Program-made: the position numbers and the translations under genes
Source of the DNA: Stenotrophomonas beteli
GTDB taxonomy: Bacteria; Pseudomonadota; Gammaproteobacteria; Xanthomonadales; Xanthomonadaceae
Reading direction: 5' to 3'
NCBI RefSeq assembly: GCF_001431665.1
Contig: NZ_LLXV01000050.1
Coordinates: 1-36,238, forward strand
DNA: 36,238 bases
In this document: positions 16,413 through 25,367 of the stretch, one piece after another
Numbering within the stretch: position 1 is the first letter of the stretch
Layout: every line of letters begins with the position of its first letter
Notes under the pieces: model-generated
What the model saw: the letters and a program-made list of their open reading frames with translations, nothing else
What the model was told of the DNA's origin: nothing
Database searches by the model: none

Positions 16413-17057
16413 TCAGAGAGCGCGGTGCTTGGCTTCGCCGAAGAACGGCGTGTGGTGGGCGCAGTCGTTCAGGCGCACCACTTCCAGGCTGTCCAGGTCG
16501 GCGCCTTCGAGCAGGTTGAGCGTGGTCGGCGCCTGGCGGAAGGTCCACAGGCGGGAAATCGGCAGGCCCAGCACCTTGCACAGGATCACGCGGTTGACCG
16601 CGTCATGGGCGACCACCAGCAGGGTGTCATGCTCGCCGAGGCCTTCGGCGGCACGGGCCAGGCCACGCCAGCTGCGTTCCAGTACCAGTCGCAGCGATTC
16701 ACCACCCGGCATCAGCACCGTATCCGGCTCCTCGCGCCAAGCCTGCAGGCGCGACGGATCCTTCTCGTGGATCTCGCTGGCCAGCAGCCCTTCCCATTCG
16801 CCGTGGGCGATTTCCTGCAGTTCCGGCTCGGTCAGCAGCATGTCGGCACGGGCGGCGCCCAGCGCCAGCTGCGCGGTGCGCTGCGCGCGCGACAGCGGAG
16901 AGGCGACGGCACGGGTGATGTCGACCGAGGCCAGGCGGGCACCCAGTGCCTGGGCCTGGGCTTCACCGATCGGCGAAAGCGGAATATCGATCTGGCCCTG
17001 GTAGCGGCCTTCGGCGTTCCACGGCGTTTCGCCGTGGCGGGCAAGCAGGATGCGCAT
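16413..17057 (-). CDS. Histidine phosphatase superfamily protein (phosphoglycerate mutase-like)
   Basis: The 214-aa protein opens with MRILLARHGETPWN, the RHG motif with catalytic His8. A typical second core follows: PLSRAQRTAQ for phosphate binding, HGEWEGLL with the acid residue, and VVAHDAVNRV with the second His. Such enzymes hydrolyse small phosphate esters (for example alpha-ribazole phosphate, sugar phosphates) or isomerise phosphoglycerate. The size and RHGETPWNAEGRYQG start fit cofactor-dependent phosphatase-like members more than true glycolytic mutases, and the substrate is not determined. It precedes folC by 41 bases on the same strand and may be co-transcribed; in E. coli accD occupies this position. 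Only a weak ribosome site (AGGA, about 12 bases away) is seen. Confidence 0.85.
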   Translation of the reverse strand: MRILLARHGETPWNAEGRYQGQIDIPLSPIGEAQAQALGARLASVDITRAVASPLSRAQRTAQLALGAARADMLLTEPELQEIAHGEWEGLLASEIHEKDPSRLQAWREEPDTVLMPGGESLRLVLERSWRGLARAAEGLGEHDTLLVVAHDAVNRVILCKVLGLPISRLWTFRQAPTTLNLLEGADLDSLEVVRLNDCAHHTPFFGEAKHRAL

Positions 17058-17164
17058 GCGTGCAAGGGGTCCTGGGGGAGGAGGCTCCGCGTTTCGTTCA
17101 CATCCTGTGAAGTACGCGGAACACGGATGATACCTGTTCGACGCCCCCCGGCCGGGCCGGGCAT

Positions 17165-17196
17165 GAAAAAACCCCGCGACGTGGGTCGCGGGGTTT
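17165..17196 (-). terminator. Rho-independent terminator of the S46 peptidase gene
   Basis: Read on the minus strand, a perfect 12-bp stem (AAACCCCGCGAC / GTCGCGGGGTTT) with a 4-base loop is followed by a T tract. It lies about 80 bases beyond the peptidase stop. Confidence 0.88.
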
Positions 17197-17215
17197 CGGT
17201 GTCTCCTGGCCATTC

Positions 17216-17239
17216 CCGCCGAGCATGGCTCGGCGCTAC
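17216..17239. repeat. Single GTAG-headed (SMAG-type) REP unit
   Basis: On the minus strand it reads GTAGCGCCGAGCCATGCTCG and can fold into one hairpin. It lies between the S46 peptidase stop and its terminator. Confidence 0.7.
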
Positions 17240-17275
17240 AACCGGCGGTCCCCGCTCGCGCAGGGACGGCGGATC

Positions 17276-19441
17276 TTATTTCGCCAGGTTCAGTTCCTTC
17301 AGCAGCTGCGGCGCCGGCGCCACTTCCTGCATGATCCACTGCATGTAGCGGCTGTCGACGGCAATCATGCGGGTCATCACCGGGTCGAATACCCAGTTGG
17401 AGCTGACCGATTCCCAGTTGCCATCGAAGGCAAGGCCGACCAGCTTGCCGTTGGCGTCCAGCACCGGCGAACCGGAGTTGCCACCGGTGATGTCCAGGTT
17501 GGACAGGAAGTTCACCGGCACCGAACCGACGCGCTTGTCTTCCAGGCCGCCGTAGCGCTTGGCCTTGACCGCATCGAGCAGGGCCTTGGGGGCATCGAAC
17601 GGATCCACGCCGGTGTCCTTGGCGACGATGCCTTCCAGCGTGGTGAACGGGGTGTAGGCCACGCCGTCCTTGGGCTCATAGCCCATCACGTTGCCGAAGG
17701 TGATGCGCAGCGACAGGTTGGCGTCCGGGTAGACGAACTCGCCCTGGCTCTTCTTGTAGTCGGCCAGCGCCTGCAGGTACAGCGGGCGGGCGGTCAGCGA
17801 TTCGCCTTCGCGGATCTTCTTCTGCTCTTCCTGCTTCAGCAGCGACGGCATGACCGCCACCGCGTACTGGATGGCCGGATCGCTGCTGGCCTCGAACGCA
17901 GCGCGGTCGGCCTTGAACCACTTCAGGCGCGCGTCCAGGCTGCCCAGCTCGGTGCCCGACAGCTTGGTCACCAGTGCCTTGACCGCGCTGGCATCGCTGC
18001 CGCCCAGCCAGGTGTTCAGCACGTCGTTATTGCGCTGCGCGGCCGGCAGGGCGACGTACTGGTCCAGCCAGTAGGTCTGCAGCTGCTGGTCCATCTTCGC
18101 CACGTAACGGCGATCCATCTGCTTCAGGCCGCCTTCCAGGGTCGGCAGGTCGCGTTGCTGGTAGCCGACTTCGCGATCGGCGTCCGGCTTGGCGCGCTCG
18201 ATCGACAGGCGGTACAGGGTGATCGCTGCGCCAACGGCCGAGGTGTTGTTGAACTGGCCAACGAACAGGTCACGCTCGCGGGTGGCCTTGCTGGTGTCCA
18301 GGTGCTTGACCAGCTGCGCGTGCGCGGCCAGTGCCGGCTTGCCGGCGGCGCCCTGCTTCTTCAGCCAGGCCAGCACGGCCGCTTCTTCGGCCTGCTTCTG
18401 GCCAGCGGCATCGATGCGCTTGAAGCCTTCCAGCTGGCCCAGGTAGTTCTTGGCCACGTTGTTCATGCTGGCGGCGGTGGCGGCGTACTTCACCTTGACG
18501 TCGGCGTCGGCCTTGCCGGCCTCGTCGATCATCTTCAGCACCGCGTTGTAGTGCTTGGCGATGGTCGGGTAGGTCCAGTTGGCGGTTTCGTTGAACTCGC
18601 CGGCCAGGGCGTAGCGGTTGGTGCGGCCCGGGTAGCCGGCCACCATCACGAAGTCACCGGCGCCCAGCGGCTGGTCGGTGAACGTCAGGAAGTGCTTGGG
18701 CTGGTACGGCACGTTGTCGGCCGAGAACGCGGCCGGCTTGCCATCCTTGCCGACGTAGGCGCGGTAGAACGAGAAGTCGCCGGTGTGGCGCGGCCACATC
18801 CAGTTGTCGACGTCACCGCCGTACTTGCCGACGCTGCCCGGAGGCGCGTAGACCAGGCGCACGTCCTTGATTTCCATGTTGCGGAACAGGCGGTAGGTGT
18901 TGCCGCCGGAGAACGTGTACAGGCGGCAGCGGAAGCCGTCCTCGGCTTCACAGGCAGCAACCTGGGCCTTGTCGAAGGCGTCCAGCGCGCGGCTGCGGGC
19001 CAGCGGGTCGTTGCCGGCCGCAGCAATCGCGGCCTTGGCCTGCGCGGTGACATCGGTGATCTGGTCGAGCACGAACACGCGGGCATTCGGGCCGGCGCTC
19101 AGTTCGTCCTTCAGGGTCGGCGCGTTGAAGCCGTCCTTGATCAGGTTCTTCTCGGCGGTCGAGTTCAGCTGGATGGCGCCATAGGCGCAGTGGTGGTTGG
19201 TGACCACCAGGCCCTGCGGCGAGACGAAGCTGGCGGTGCAGCCGCCGAGGGCGACCACCGCGCCCATCGGGTCGCCGGTCAGGTTGGACAGCTGCTCCGG
19301 GGACAGCTTCAGGCCGGCCTTCTGCAGCGGGCCGGCGATTTCCGGCAGCTGCTGCGGCACCCACATGCCTTCAGCGGCATGGGCGACCTGGGCCAGCCCG
19401 AGGCTGGCGACGATGGAGAATGCAAGCAGGTTCGAGCGCAT
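17276..19441 (-). CDS. S46 family dipeptidyl peptidase, DPP7 type
   Basis: The 721-aa precursor has a signal peptide ([22 protein letters not shown], cleavage after about 22) and is expected in the periplasm. It removes dipeptides from the N-terminus of peptides. The chymotrypsin-like catalytic residues are visible: His in TNHHCAYGA (about 81-89), Asp in the [17 protein letters not shown] region and Ser658 in GGNSGSPV. The residue distinguishing S46 subtypes lies in LAFDGNWE. Gly there (about 674) marks the DPP7 type, which prefers hydrophobic P1 residues, whereas DPP11 has Arg and cleaves after Asp/Glu. It resembles the structurally studied DAP BII of Pseudoxanthomonas. The start is supported by AGGGG eight bases upstream; upstream in-frame Met codons would bury the signal peptide. 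Probably monocistronic, with its own terminator. Confidence 0.93.
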   Translation of the reverse strand: MRSNLLAFSIVASLGLAQVAHAAEGMWVPQQLPEIAGPLQKAGLKLSPEQLSNLTGDPMGAVVALGGCTASFVSPQGLVVTNHHCAYGAIQLNSTAEKNLIKDGFNAPTLKDELSAGPNARVFVLDQITDVTAQAKAAIAAAGNDPLARSRALDAFDKAQVAACEAEDGFRCRLYTFSGGNTYRLFRNMEIKDVRLVYAPPGSVGKYGGDVDNWMWPRHTGDFSFYRAYVGKDGKPAAFSADNVPYQPKHFLTFTDQPLGAGDFVMVAGYPGRTNRYALAGEFNETANWTYPTIAKHYNAVLKMIDEAGKADADVKVKYAATAASMNNVAKNYLGQLEGFKRIDAAGQKQAEEAAVLAWLKKQGAAGKPALAAHAQLVKHLDTSKATRERDLFVGQFNNTSAVGAAITLYRLSIERAKPDADREVGYQQRDLPTLEGGLKQMDRRYVAKMDQQLQTYWLDQYVALPAAQRNNDVLNTWLGGSDASAVKALVTKLSGTELGSLDARLKWFKADRAAFEASSDPAIQYAVAVMPSLLKQEEQKKIREGESLTARPLYLQALADYKKSQGEFVYPDANLSLRITFGNVMGYEPKDGVAYTPFTTLEGIVAKDTGVDPFDAPKALLDAVKAKRYGGLEDKRVGSVPVNFLSNLDITGGNSGSPVLDANGKLVGLAFDGNWESVSSNWVFDPVMTRMIAVDSRYMQWIMQEVAPAPQLLKELNLAK

Positions 19442-19559
19442 GGAGCAGCCCCTGGTAGTGGAACCCTCGATTGTAGCCCGCCGCCCTGCCCCGGCCCGAA
19501 CCCCGGAAGTCATGCAATCAGGTGCTTCCACCGTTCAGCGTTTCCATTGCGATCGGTCA

Positions 19560-19667
19560 GAGGCGAGAGGCCAGGCCGATGCAGGACACGCCGTAAACCC
19601 ATCCATGGGGGCTCGGTCGCGCCATCCATGGCGCTCACGGTCCTGCATCGGCCTGGCCTCTCGCCTC
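19560..19667. repeat. 28-bp perfect inverted repeat with 52-bp inner region
   Basis: 19560-19587 (GAGGCGAGAGGCCAGGCCGA...) is the exact reverse complement of 19640-19667. The centre contains two CCATCCATGG palindromes. It is intergenic and may form a long hairpin or cruciform. Confidence 0.85.
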
Positions 19668-19691
19668 CCCACAATCCCCTGGCCTCGGACG

Positions 19692-19714
19692 GTAGCGCCG
19701 AGCCATGCCCGGCG
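19692..19714. repeat. Single GTAG-headed (SMAG-type) REP unit
   Basis: GTAGCGCCGAGCCATGCCCG followed by GCG forms one imperfect hairpin. It is almost identical to the reverse-oriented unit at 17216-17239. Confidence 0.65.
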
Positions 19715-19821
19715 AGCGTAGCGGCGCTGCTGTTTGCAGCACGTTCGAAACGCCCGCCGGCACACGCCTTTCGTTCCGCCAAAGCACCCGCAGCGCAACA
19801 TGGGAAATCCGCCCGGCACCC

Positions 19822-19827
19822 TATAAT
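19822..19827 (+). promoter_or_regulatory. -10 element of tdh
   Basis: A perfect TATAAT lies 46 bases before the chosen tdh start and 16 before the earliest in-frame ATG. A convincing -35 is not seen. Confidence 0.55.
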
Positions 19828-19873
19828 CCGCGCTTTCCCCCTGATGAGTTCCACCCCGATGGCGCAGCAAACG

Positions 19874-20896
19874 ATGAAGGCCCTGGTCAAGCGCGAAGCG
19901 GCCAAGGGCATCTGGCTGGAAGAAGTTCCGGTGCCGACCCCGGGTCCCAACGAGGTCCTGATCAAGCTGGAGAAGACCGCGATCTGCGGCACCGACCTGC
20001 ATATCTACCTGTGGGATGAGTGGAGCCAGCGCACCATCAAGCCGGGCCTGACCATCGGCCACGAGTTCGTCGGCCGCATCGCCGCGCTCGGCTCGGCGGT
20101 GACCGGCTACGAGATCGGCCAGCGTGTCTCGGCCGAAGGCCACATCGTCTGCGGCCACTGCCGCAACTGCCGTGGCGGCCGCCCGCACCTGTGCCCGAAC
20201 ACCGTCGGCATCGGCGTCAACGTCAACGGCGCGTTCGCCGAGTACATGGTGATGCCGGCCAGCAACCTGTGGCCGATCCCCGACCAGATTCCGTCGGAAC
20301 TGGCCGCCTTCTTCGATCCGTACGGCAACGCCGCGCACTGCGCGCTGGAGTTCGATGTGATCGGCGAAGACGTGCTGATCACCGGCGCCGGCCCGATCGG
20401 CATCATCGCTGCGGGCATCTGCAAGCACATCGGTGCACGCAACGTGGTGGTGACCGACGTCAACGACTTCCGCCTGAAGCTGGCCGCCGACATGGGCGCC
20501 ACCCGCGTGGTCAACGTCGCCAACCAGTCGCTTAAGGACGTGATGAAGGAACTGCACATGGAAGGCTTCGACGTGGGCCTGGAAATGAGCGGCAACCCGC
20601 GCGCGTTCAACGACATGCTCGACTGCATGTACCACGGCGGCAAGATCGCCATGCTCGGCATCATGCCCAAGGGCGCCGGCTGCGACTGGGACAAGATCAT
20701 CTTCAAGGGCCTGACCGTGCAGGGCATCTACGGCCGCAAGATGTACGAGACCTGGTACAAGATGACCCAGCTGGTGCTGTCCGGTTTCCCGCTCGGCAAG
20801 GTGATGACCCACCAGCTGCCGATCGACGACTTCCAGAAGGGCTTCGACCTGATGGAAGAAGGCAAGGCCGGCAAGGTGGTACTGAGCTGGAACTGA
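19874..20896 (+). CDS. tdh: L-threonine 3-dehydrogenase
   Basis: Tdh (340 aa) oxidises L-threonine to 2-amino-3-ketobutyrate with NAD+, feeding Kbl. It is a zinc MDR enzyme. Catalytic zinc ligands are C38 and H63-E64 (AICGTD, IGHEFVG), the structural zinc is held by C93, C96, C99 and C107, and the Rossmann motif is [10 protein letters not shown]. The sequence follows E. coli Tdh over its full length. The chosen start gives the family N-terminus [14 protein letters not shown]. In-frame ATGs at 19844 and 19859 would add 10 or 5 residues, and no strong ribosome site decides between them. The functional partner kbl lies 1.2 kb downstream on the same strand, separated by an opposing porin gene, so the two are not a simple operon here. 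Confidence 0.95.
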   Translation: MKALVKREAAKGIWLEEVPVPTPGPNEVLIKLEKTAICGTDLHIYLWDEWSQRTIKPGLTIGHEFVGRIAALGSAVTGYEIGQRVSAEGHIVCGHCRNCRGGRPHLCPNTVGIGVNVNGAFAEYMVMPASNLWPIPDQIPSELAAFFDPYGNAAHCALEFDVIGEDVLITGAGPIGIIAAGICKHIGARNVVVTDVNDFRLKLAADMGATRVVNVANQSLKDVMKELHMEGFDVGLEMSGNPRAFNDMLDCMYHGGKIAMLGIMPKGAGCDWDKIIFKGLTVQGIYGRKMYETWYKMTQLVLSGFPLGKVMTHQLPIDDFQKGFDLMEEGKAGKVVLSWN

Positions 20897-21095
20897 TCCA
20901 TCGTGCCTTCGGCACGTTGAATCAGTCCGCGCATGTTTCCTTGTCCCCGCGCCGCTATGCCCGCCTCCATGGCGGGCACCCTGCGGGCCGTCGCTTCGCG
21001 ACGTTGGGAATCGCTCCTGCGATTCCCTGCGGCACGCCCCCGTGAACATCAAGGGGGCTCGCCACCAGTCGGGACCAGGGACGCTGCGGAATCGA

Positions 21096-21120
21096 GAAAG
21101 GCGCCCGATGGGCGCCTTTC
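21096..21120. terminator. Hairpin terminator between tdh and the TorF porin
   Basis: GAAAGGCGCCC / GGGCGCCTTTC form a perfect 11-bp stem with a 3-base loop. It lies between two convergent genes and could serve both strands, though the T runs are short. Confidence 0.65.
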
Positions 21121-21127
21121 TTGGGTG

Positions 21128-21151
21128 TTGCCGGTCAGCGGCCGGCGCTAC
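21128..21151. repeat. Single GTAG-headed (SMAG-type) REP unit
   Basis: The minus strand reads GTAGCGCCGGCCGCTGACCG and folds into a hairpin. It lies just downstream of the porin stop codon. Confidence 0.65.
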
Positions 21152-21168
21152 CGGTGACGCCTGCGGCG

Positions 21169-21861
21169 TTAGTTGCCTACGGCCACGGTCAGCAGCACGC
21201 GGCTGTGGGCCAGCTTGCCGGAGTTGTCGCGTCCATTGCCGTCGGTCCCGTAGTAGCCCAGGCCGACGTTGAACAGGCCGAACTGGCGGCTGACGCCGAC
21301 GTTCCAGTCGGTGTAGTCCTTGGCCAGGCCCTTCTCGAAGCTGCTGCGGCCGACGTTGGCATTGAGCGTGAAGTCCTGCGGCAGGCCCCACTCGCCACCA
21401 ACGCCGTAGTACCAGCCGTCGGTGCCGCTGTTCCACTGGTCGTTGGTGTAGGCCACCGTCAGCTTGTAGGTCTCATCCAGCGTGGTGGTGGTGATCAGCT
21501 CGTTGTAGTTCAGGTCGCTGGCACCGAGGTAGGTGTAGCGGTTCAGCAGCACGTCGAAGTTGACGCGCGGGGTGACATCCACGCCGTAACCGATCTGGTA
21601 GTCGATCTCGGTGCTCGGGTCGCCAGGCCCGAAGTCCACGCCCGAACCCCAGACACCGGCATACAGGCCGACCGGCGAGGTGTAGGTGAAGCCCGCCTGC
21701 AGGGTCGGCTTCTCGTCAGTCTGCGACACACCACGGAACAGGTAGTCCGACACGGCGGTGACGTTCCAGCTGTACGGCGATTCGTTGTCCTGGGCACTGG
21801 CCGCGAACGGCGCAAGGGTCAGGGCGGCGGCAATGGCGAGGCAGGCACGGGCGTGCTTCAT
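21169..21861 (-). CDS. TorF-family putative outer membrane porin
   Basis: The 230-aa precursor has a signal peptide (MKHARACLAIAAALTLAPFAASA, cut before QD at about 23). A beta-barrel-like domain follows, opening SPYSWNVTAVSDYLFRGVSQTDEKPTLQAGFTY, the signature of the uncharacterised TorF/TIGR02001 family. Alternating hydrophobic and aromatic strands and absence of helical segments fit an outer membrane barrel, though the last residue is Asn rather than Phe. The function is unknown; small family members are thought to be channels. The start is chosen for the signal peptide and a GGAG five bases upstream. The gene opposes tdh and is divergent from kbl, with a promoter-like pair at 21936-21964. 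Confidence 0.85.
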   Translation of the reverse strand: MKHARACLAIAAALTLAPFAASAQDNESPYSWNVTAVSDYLFRGVSQTDEKPTLQAGFTYTSPVGLYAGVWGSGVDFGPGDPSTEIDYQIGYGVDVTPRVNFDVLLNRYTYLGASDLNYNELITTTTLDETYKLTVAYTNDQWNSGTDGWYYGVGGEWGLPQDFTLNANVGRSSFEKGLAKDYTDWNVGVSRQFGLFNVGLGYYGTDGNGRDNSGKLAHSRVLLTVAVGN

Positions 21862-21935
21862 GGGCGTCTCCGGTGGGGGGCGGTGGCGTGGAAGGCAGAT
21901 GCGGTAACCGGAGCCAGACAGGGCCGGTTCACGAA

Positions 21936-21964
21936 TTTTTAACCCGTTTGCTATTGCGATGCAA
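21936..21964 (-). promoter_or_regulatory. Promoter of the TorF-family porin
   Basis: On the minus strand TTGCAT (21959-21964) and TAAAAA (21936-21941) are separated by 17 bases, with a leader of about 70 bases. The site is AT-rich against a GC-rich background. Confidence 0.5.
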
Positions 21965-22021
21965 CATGTGCCGGCCATGGCGGGGCCGCCGGTCACCCGG
22001 TCCGGGGTCACCGATGCCCGG

Positions 22022-22027
22022 TAGAAT
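22022..22027 (+). promoter_or_regulatory. -10 element of kbl
   Basis: TAGAAT lies 33 bases before the chosen kbl ATG and 12 before an alternative in-frame GTG at 22040. This gives kbl a promoter independent of tdh. Confidence 0.5.
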
Positions 22028-22060
22028 CAGCGGTTTCCCGTGCTGAGCCGTGCCCACGCC

Positions 22061-23269
<1,209 letters not shown>

Positions 23270-23277
23270 TCACGACC

Positions 23278-23316
23278 GGGGTCGGATCCCTTTCCTGCGG
23301 AGAGGGCTCTGACCCC
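23278..23316. repeat. Palindromic element of the GGGGTCRGA family
   Basis: GGGGTCGGATCCC and GGGCTCTGACCCC are near-inverted ends around TTTCCTGCGGAGA. It lies 8 bases after the kbl stop. Relatives occur at 6924-6966 and 32241-32331. Confidence 0.65.
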
Positions 23317-23325
23317 ACCGGTCAA

Positions 23326-23389
23326 GGCGTGCCGACCAAGGTCGGCACCTACCGGGCGTGAGGGCGTGCCGACCAAGGCCCGCACCTTC
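23326..23389. repeat. Tandem pair of GTAG-headed (SMAG-type) units
   Basis: Two direct copies of GGCGTGCCGACCAAGG lie at 23326-23353 and 23363-23389. The first is a good hairpin (GTGCCGACC/GGTCGGCAC); the second is degenerate. They lie between convergent genes. Confidence 0.65.
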
Positions 23390-23395
23390 CCGGCG

Positions 23396-23725
23396 TCACT
23401 TCTTTTTCTTCTTGCCCTTCGGCTCGTCCTTGCTGGCCACCACCACCGGCTTGGCCGCAGCCTCTGCGTTGCCCTTGGCCACGCGGATGCCGTTGGCCTT
23501 CATCCAGGCGTCGAACTGGTCGGCGGTCATCTTCTGGTCGCCGTTGCTCATCATGAAGCGGTAACTGCCGCGACCATCCAGCTCCGGTGTTTTCACTTCC
23601 ACCACCGGGGCCTCGGCCGGCGCTTCCGCCTTGGCCACCTTCTTGTGGCCGCCACAGGCGGCCAGCAATGCGATCGGCACCAGCAGGCCGGCGCAGCGCA
23701 GGGTTCGGTTGAGGGTCAGGTACAT
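23396..23725 (-). CDS. Small lipoprotein with C-terminal FDAWMKA motif
   Basis: The 109-aa product has a lipoprotein signal (LLVPIALLAACGG; lipobox LAAC with Cys near residue 23), so it is probably anchored in a membrane facing the periplasm. After a low-complexity Ala/Pro/Glu/Val linker comes a conserved block, SYRFMMSNGDQKMTADQFDA followed by WMKANGIRV. The tail is lysine-rich and ends KGKKKKK. The same block occurs in the secreted protein at 24641-25156, with 14 of 22 residues identical from the DQK position onward. The second of two in-frame ATGs is chosen because GGAG then lies eight bases upstream; the other start is at 23731. The function is unknown and I recognise no named family. Confidence 0.72.
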   Translation of the reverse strand: MYLTLNRTLRCAGLLVPIALLAACGGHKKVAKAEAPAEAPVVEVKTPELDGRGSYRFMMSNGDQKMTADQFDAWMKANGIRVAKGNAEAAAKPVVVASKDEPKGKKKKK

Positions 23726-23810
23726 GGGCATGCTCCGTTCAAGTAGATCGAAAGCCAGGCGCCCCCTACGCCTGGAACGGTGGCCGGCGGCTGCCGGCCG
23801 CGGGCGGTGA

Positions 23811-24557
23811 TCAGCCCGCTGCAGCGGCCCCCAGCCGCTGCTGGTCGCTGACCTGCAGCACCCGCCATTGCCCCTTGCCGAGATCGCCGAGCACCAGCCC
23901 GCCGATCGCGACCCGGACCAGGCGCAGCACCTGCAGGTCGAAGGCCGCCAGCAGGCGGCGGATGTGGCGGTTGCGCCCCTCGTCGAGGACCACCTCCAGC
24001 CACGCGGTCTTGTCGCCGCTGCGCAGCACGCGCACGGCCTGGGCCACCAGCAACTCGCCTTCGTCCCGCACGCCGGCGTGCAGTGCCGCCAGCGTCGCCT
24101 CATCGGGCAGACGGTCGACCTGCACGTGGTAGGTCTTGTCCGGCCCGGTCTGCGGGTCGGTCAGGCGCGCCGCCCACTGCGGGTCATTGCTGAACAGCAG
24201 CAACCCTTCACTGGCCTTGTCCAGCCGCCCGACCGGCGCGATCCAGGGCAGGCCGGCACCGTCGAAACAGCGGTAGACAGTGTCGCGCCCACGCTCGTCC
24301 TGGGCGGTGGTCACCACCCCGCGCGGCTTGTTGAGCATCAGGTACAGCCGCTGCGGCGCGCCCATCGGCTGGCCGTCGACCTCGATCAGCGGTGCCGGCT
24401 GGCCAATCGGGAATTCCGGGTCACGCACGATGCGGCCGGCCACGCGTACGCGGCCATCGGTGATCCAGCGCGCGGCCTCGGTGCGCGAGCAGACACCGGC
24501 CTTGGACAGCACACGTGCCAGGCCATGACGGACGCCGCCGGGCACGGCAGCGGACAT
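23811..24557 (-). CDS. RsuA/RluB-family rRNA pseudouridine synthase
   Basis: The 248-aa enzyme isomerises a uridine in ribosomal RNA to pseudouridine. An S4 RNA-binding domain (about 12-62, LARVLSKAGVCSRTEAARWI) precedes the catalytic domain with LNKPRGVVTT (75-84) and GRLDKASEGLLL, where D113 is the catalytic Asp. KTYHVQV and EGRNRHIRRLL, typical of the RsuA/RluB/RluE/RluF group, follow. Which uridine is modified cannot be told from sequence. The start at 24557 leaves a normal S4 N-terminus; an upstream ATG at 24620 would add an Arg/Ala-rich stretch, so the choice is moderately sure. It is flanked on both sides by the two FDAWMKA-motif genes on the same strand. Confidence 0.87.
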   Translation of the reverse strand: MSAAVPGGVRHGLARVLSKAGVCSRTEAARWITDGRVRVAGRIVRDPEFPIGQPAPLIEVDGQPMGAPQRLYLMLNKPRGVVTTAQDERGRDTVYRCFDGAGLPWIAPVGRLDKASEGLLLFSNDPQWAARLTDPQTGPDKTYHVQVDRLPDEATLAALHAGVRDEGELLVAQAVRVLRSGDKTAWLEVVLDEGRNRHIRRLLAAFDLQVLRLVRVAIGGLVLGDLGKGQWRVLQVSDQQRLGAAAAG

Positions 24558-24640
24558 CGCACGCCCACGCGGTACGCGGGAGCGGGCAGCGGGGGCGGCA
24601 GGAGGGCGGCGCGTGCGCAAGCCTCTGCTCCCCGCGCGCC

Positions 24641-25156
24641 TTACTTCTTCTCGCCCGGCTTGGTCTCAGCCGGAGCTTCGGCGGCGGCAGGCGCAGCGGC
24701 CGGTGCCGGACGCGCCTTGACCACACGCACGCCGCGCGCCTTCATCCAGGCGTCGAACTCCTCGGCGGTCATGCGCTTGCCGTTCTGGCTCATGTCAAAG
24801 CGCCAGGGCGTGTTGTCGAATTCGGTCTGCGGCTTGTACGCCGCCGGATCGTTCGGCTTCACCGCCGGTGCGCTCGGGATGGCCTTGGCGATGTTCTGGC
24901 AGCCATCGATGCGCAGGCGCTGCAGTACCTGGTCCAGCGACTGCGACGGGTCGTAGTTGCTGCTCAGCACGCCGGCCGGCATGCCCAGCTGGTTGCCACG
25001 GATGTACAGCTCGTCGGCCACCGGCGCGATGGTCGTGGCCGGCAACGGCAGTGGCGAGGCGCTGGTGCTGACCGAGCAATCGACCGCAGCGTGGGCGGCG
25101 GGAACCAGGGCCAGCGCCAGGAAGGCGGCCGATGCAGAGCGCAGCATGAAGGGCAT
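24641..25156 (-). CDS. Secreted protein of unknown function with C-terminal FDAWMKA motif
   Basis: The 171-aa product has a signal peptide (MLRSASAAFLALALVPAAHA, cut before AVDCS), so it is periplasmic or exported. The middle part (VADELYIRGNQLGMPAGVLS, QSLDQVLQRLRIDGC) is unrecognised; two Cys residues could form a disulfide. The C-terminal block WRFDMSQNGKRMTAEEFDAW followed by MKARGVRV closely matches the lipoprotein at 23396-23725 and is followed by an Ala/Pro/Lys tail. Two ATGs are possible (25156 and 25147), neither with a good ribosome site. A promoter-like pair lies at 25180-25207. Confidence 0.72.
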   Translation of the reverse strand: MPFMLRSASAAFLALALVPAAHAAVDCSVSTSASPLPLPATTIAPVADELYIRGNQLGMPAGVLSSNYDPSQSLDQVLQRLRIDGCQNIAKAIPSAPAVKPNDPAAYKPQTEFDNTPWRFDMSQNGKRMTAEEFDAWMKARGVRVVKARPAPAAAPAAAEAPAETKPGEKK

Positions 25157-25179
25157 CCAGGAAAGGAAGTGACGCGGCG

Positions 25180-25207
25180 AGTTTAGCAATGCCGCCACAG
25201 CTTTCAA
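25180..25207 (-). promoter_or_regulatory. Promoter-like pair for the FDAWMKA secreted protein
   Basis: On the minus strand TTGAAA (25202-25207), a 16-base spacer and TAAACT (25180-25185) lie about 24 bases before the start codon. Confidence 0.5.
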
Positions 25208-25307
25208 GCGCCACTTTCAATGAATACGGCAACTCATTGGTTTTAAGGGTAAAAACCCGACGAACGGTTACGTCCAGACCCACAGATGCCTGGATTGAGT
25301 GCCGCAG

Positions 25308-25336
25308 AAACAACAAGACCCGGCCGAAGCCGGGTC
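25308..25336 (-). terminator. Rho-independent terminator of the OmpA-family gene
   Basis: On the minus strand GACCCGGC-TTCG-GCCGGGTC is a perfect 8-bp stem with a tetraloop, followed by TTGTTGTTT. It lies 31 bases past the gene's stop. Confidence 0.9.
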
Positions 25337-25367
25337 CTGCTGTGTCCTACGGGCAGAGCGTCAGAAC

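Larger units (their letters stand above)
19442..19873. other. Divergent intergenic region between S46 peptidase and tdh
   Basis: This 432-base gap holds the 28-bp inverted repeat at 19560-19667, one GTAG-headed unit at 19692-19714 and the tdh -10 box at 19822-19827. I see no credible gene in it. Confidence 0.5.

Noticed and set aside
16372..16581. Longer FolC N-terminus beginning at 16581
   Set aside because: The extra 70 residues overlap the histidine phosphatase gene and are Pro/Arg-rich without family similarity.
17225..19843. Long N-terminal extension of the tdh reading frame
   Set aside because: The frame is open through the antisense of the S46 peptidase, but only the part from about 19844 resembles Tdh, and a TATAAT box lies at 19822.
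23326..23389. A possible CRISPR array from the tandem repeats
   Set aside because: There are only two imperfect copies with a ten-base gap, each a REP hairpin; no spacers and no cas genes.
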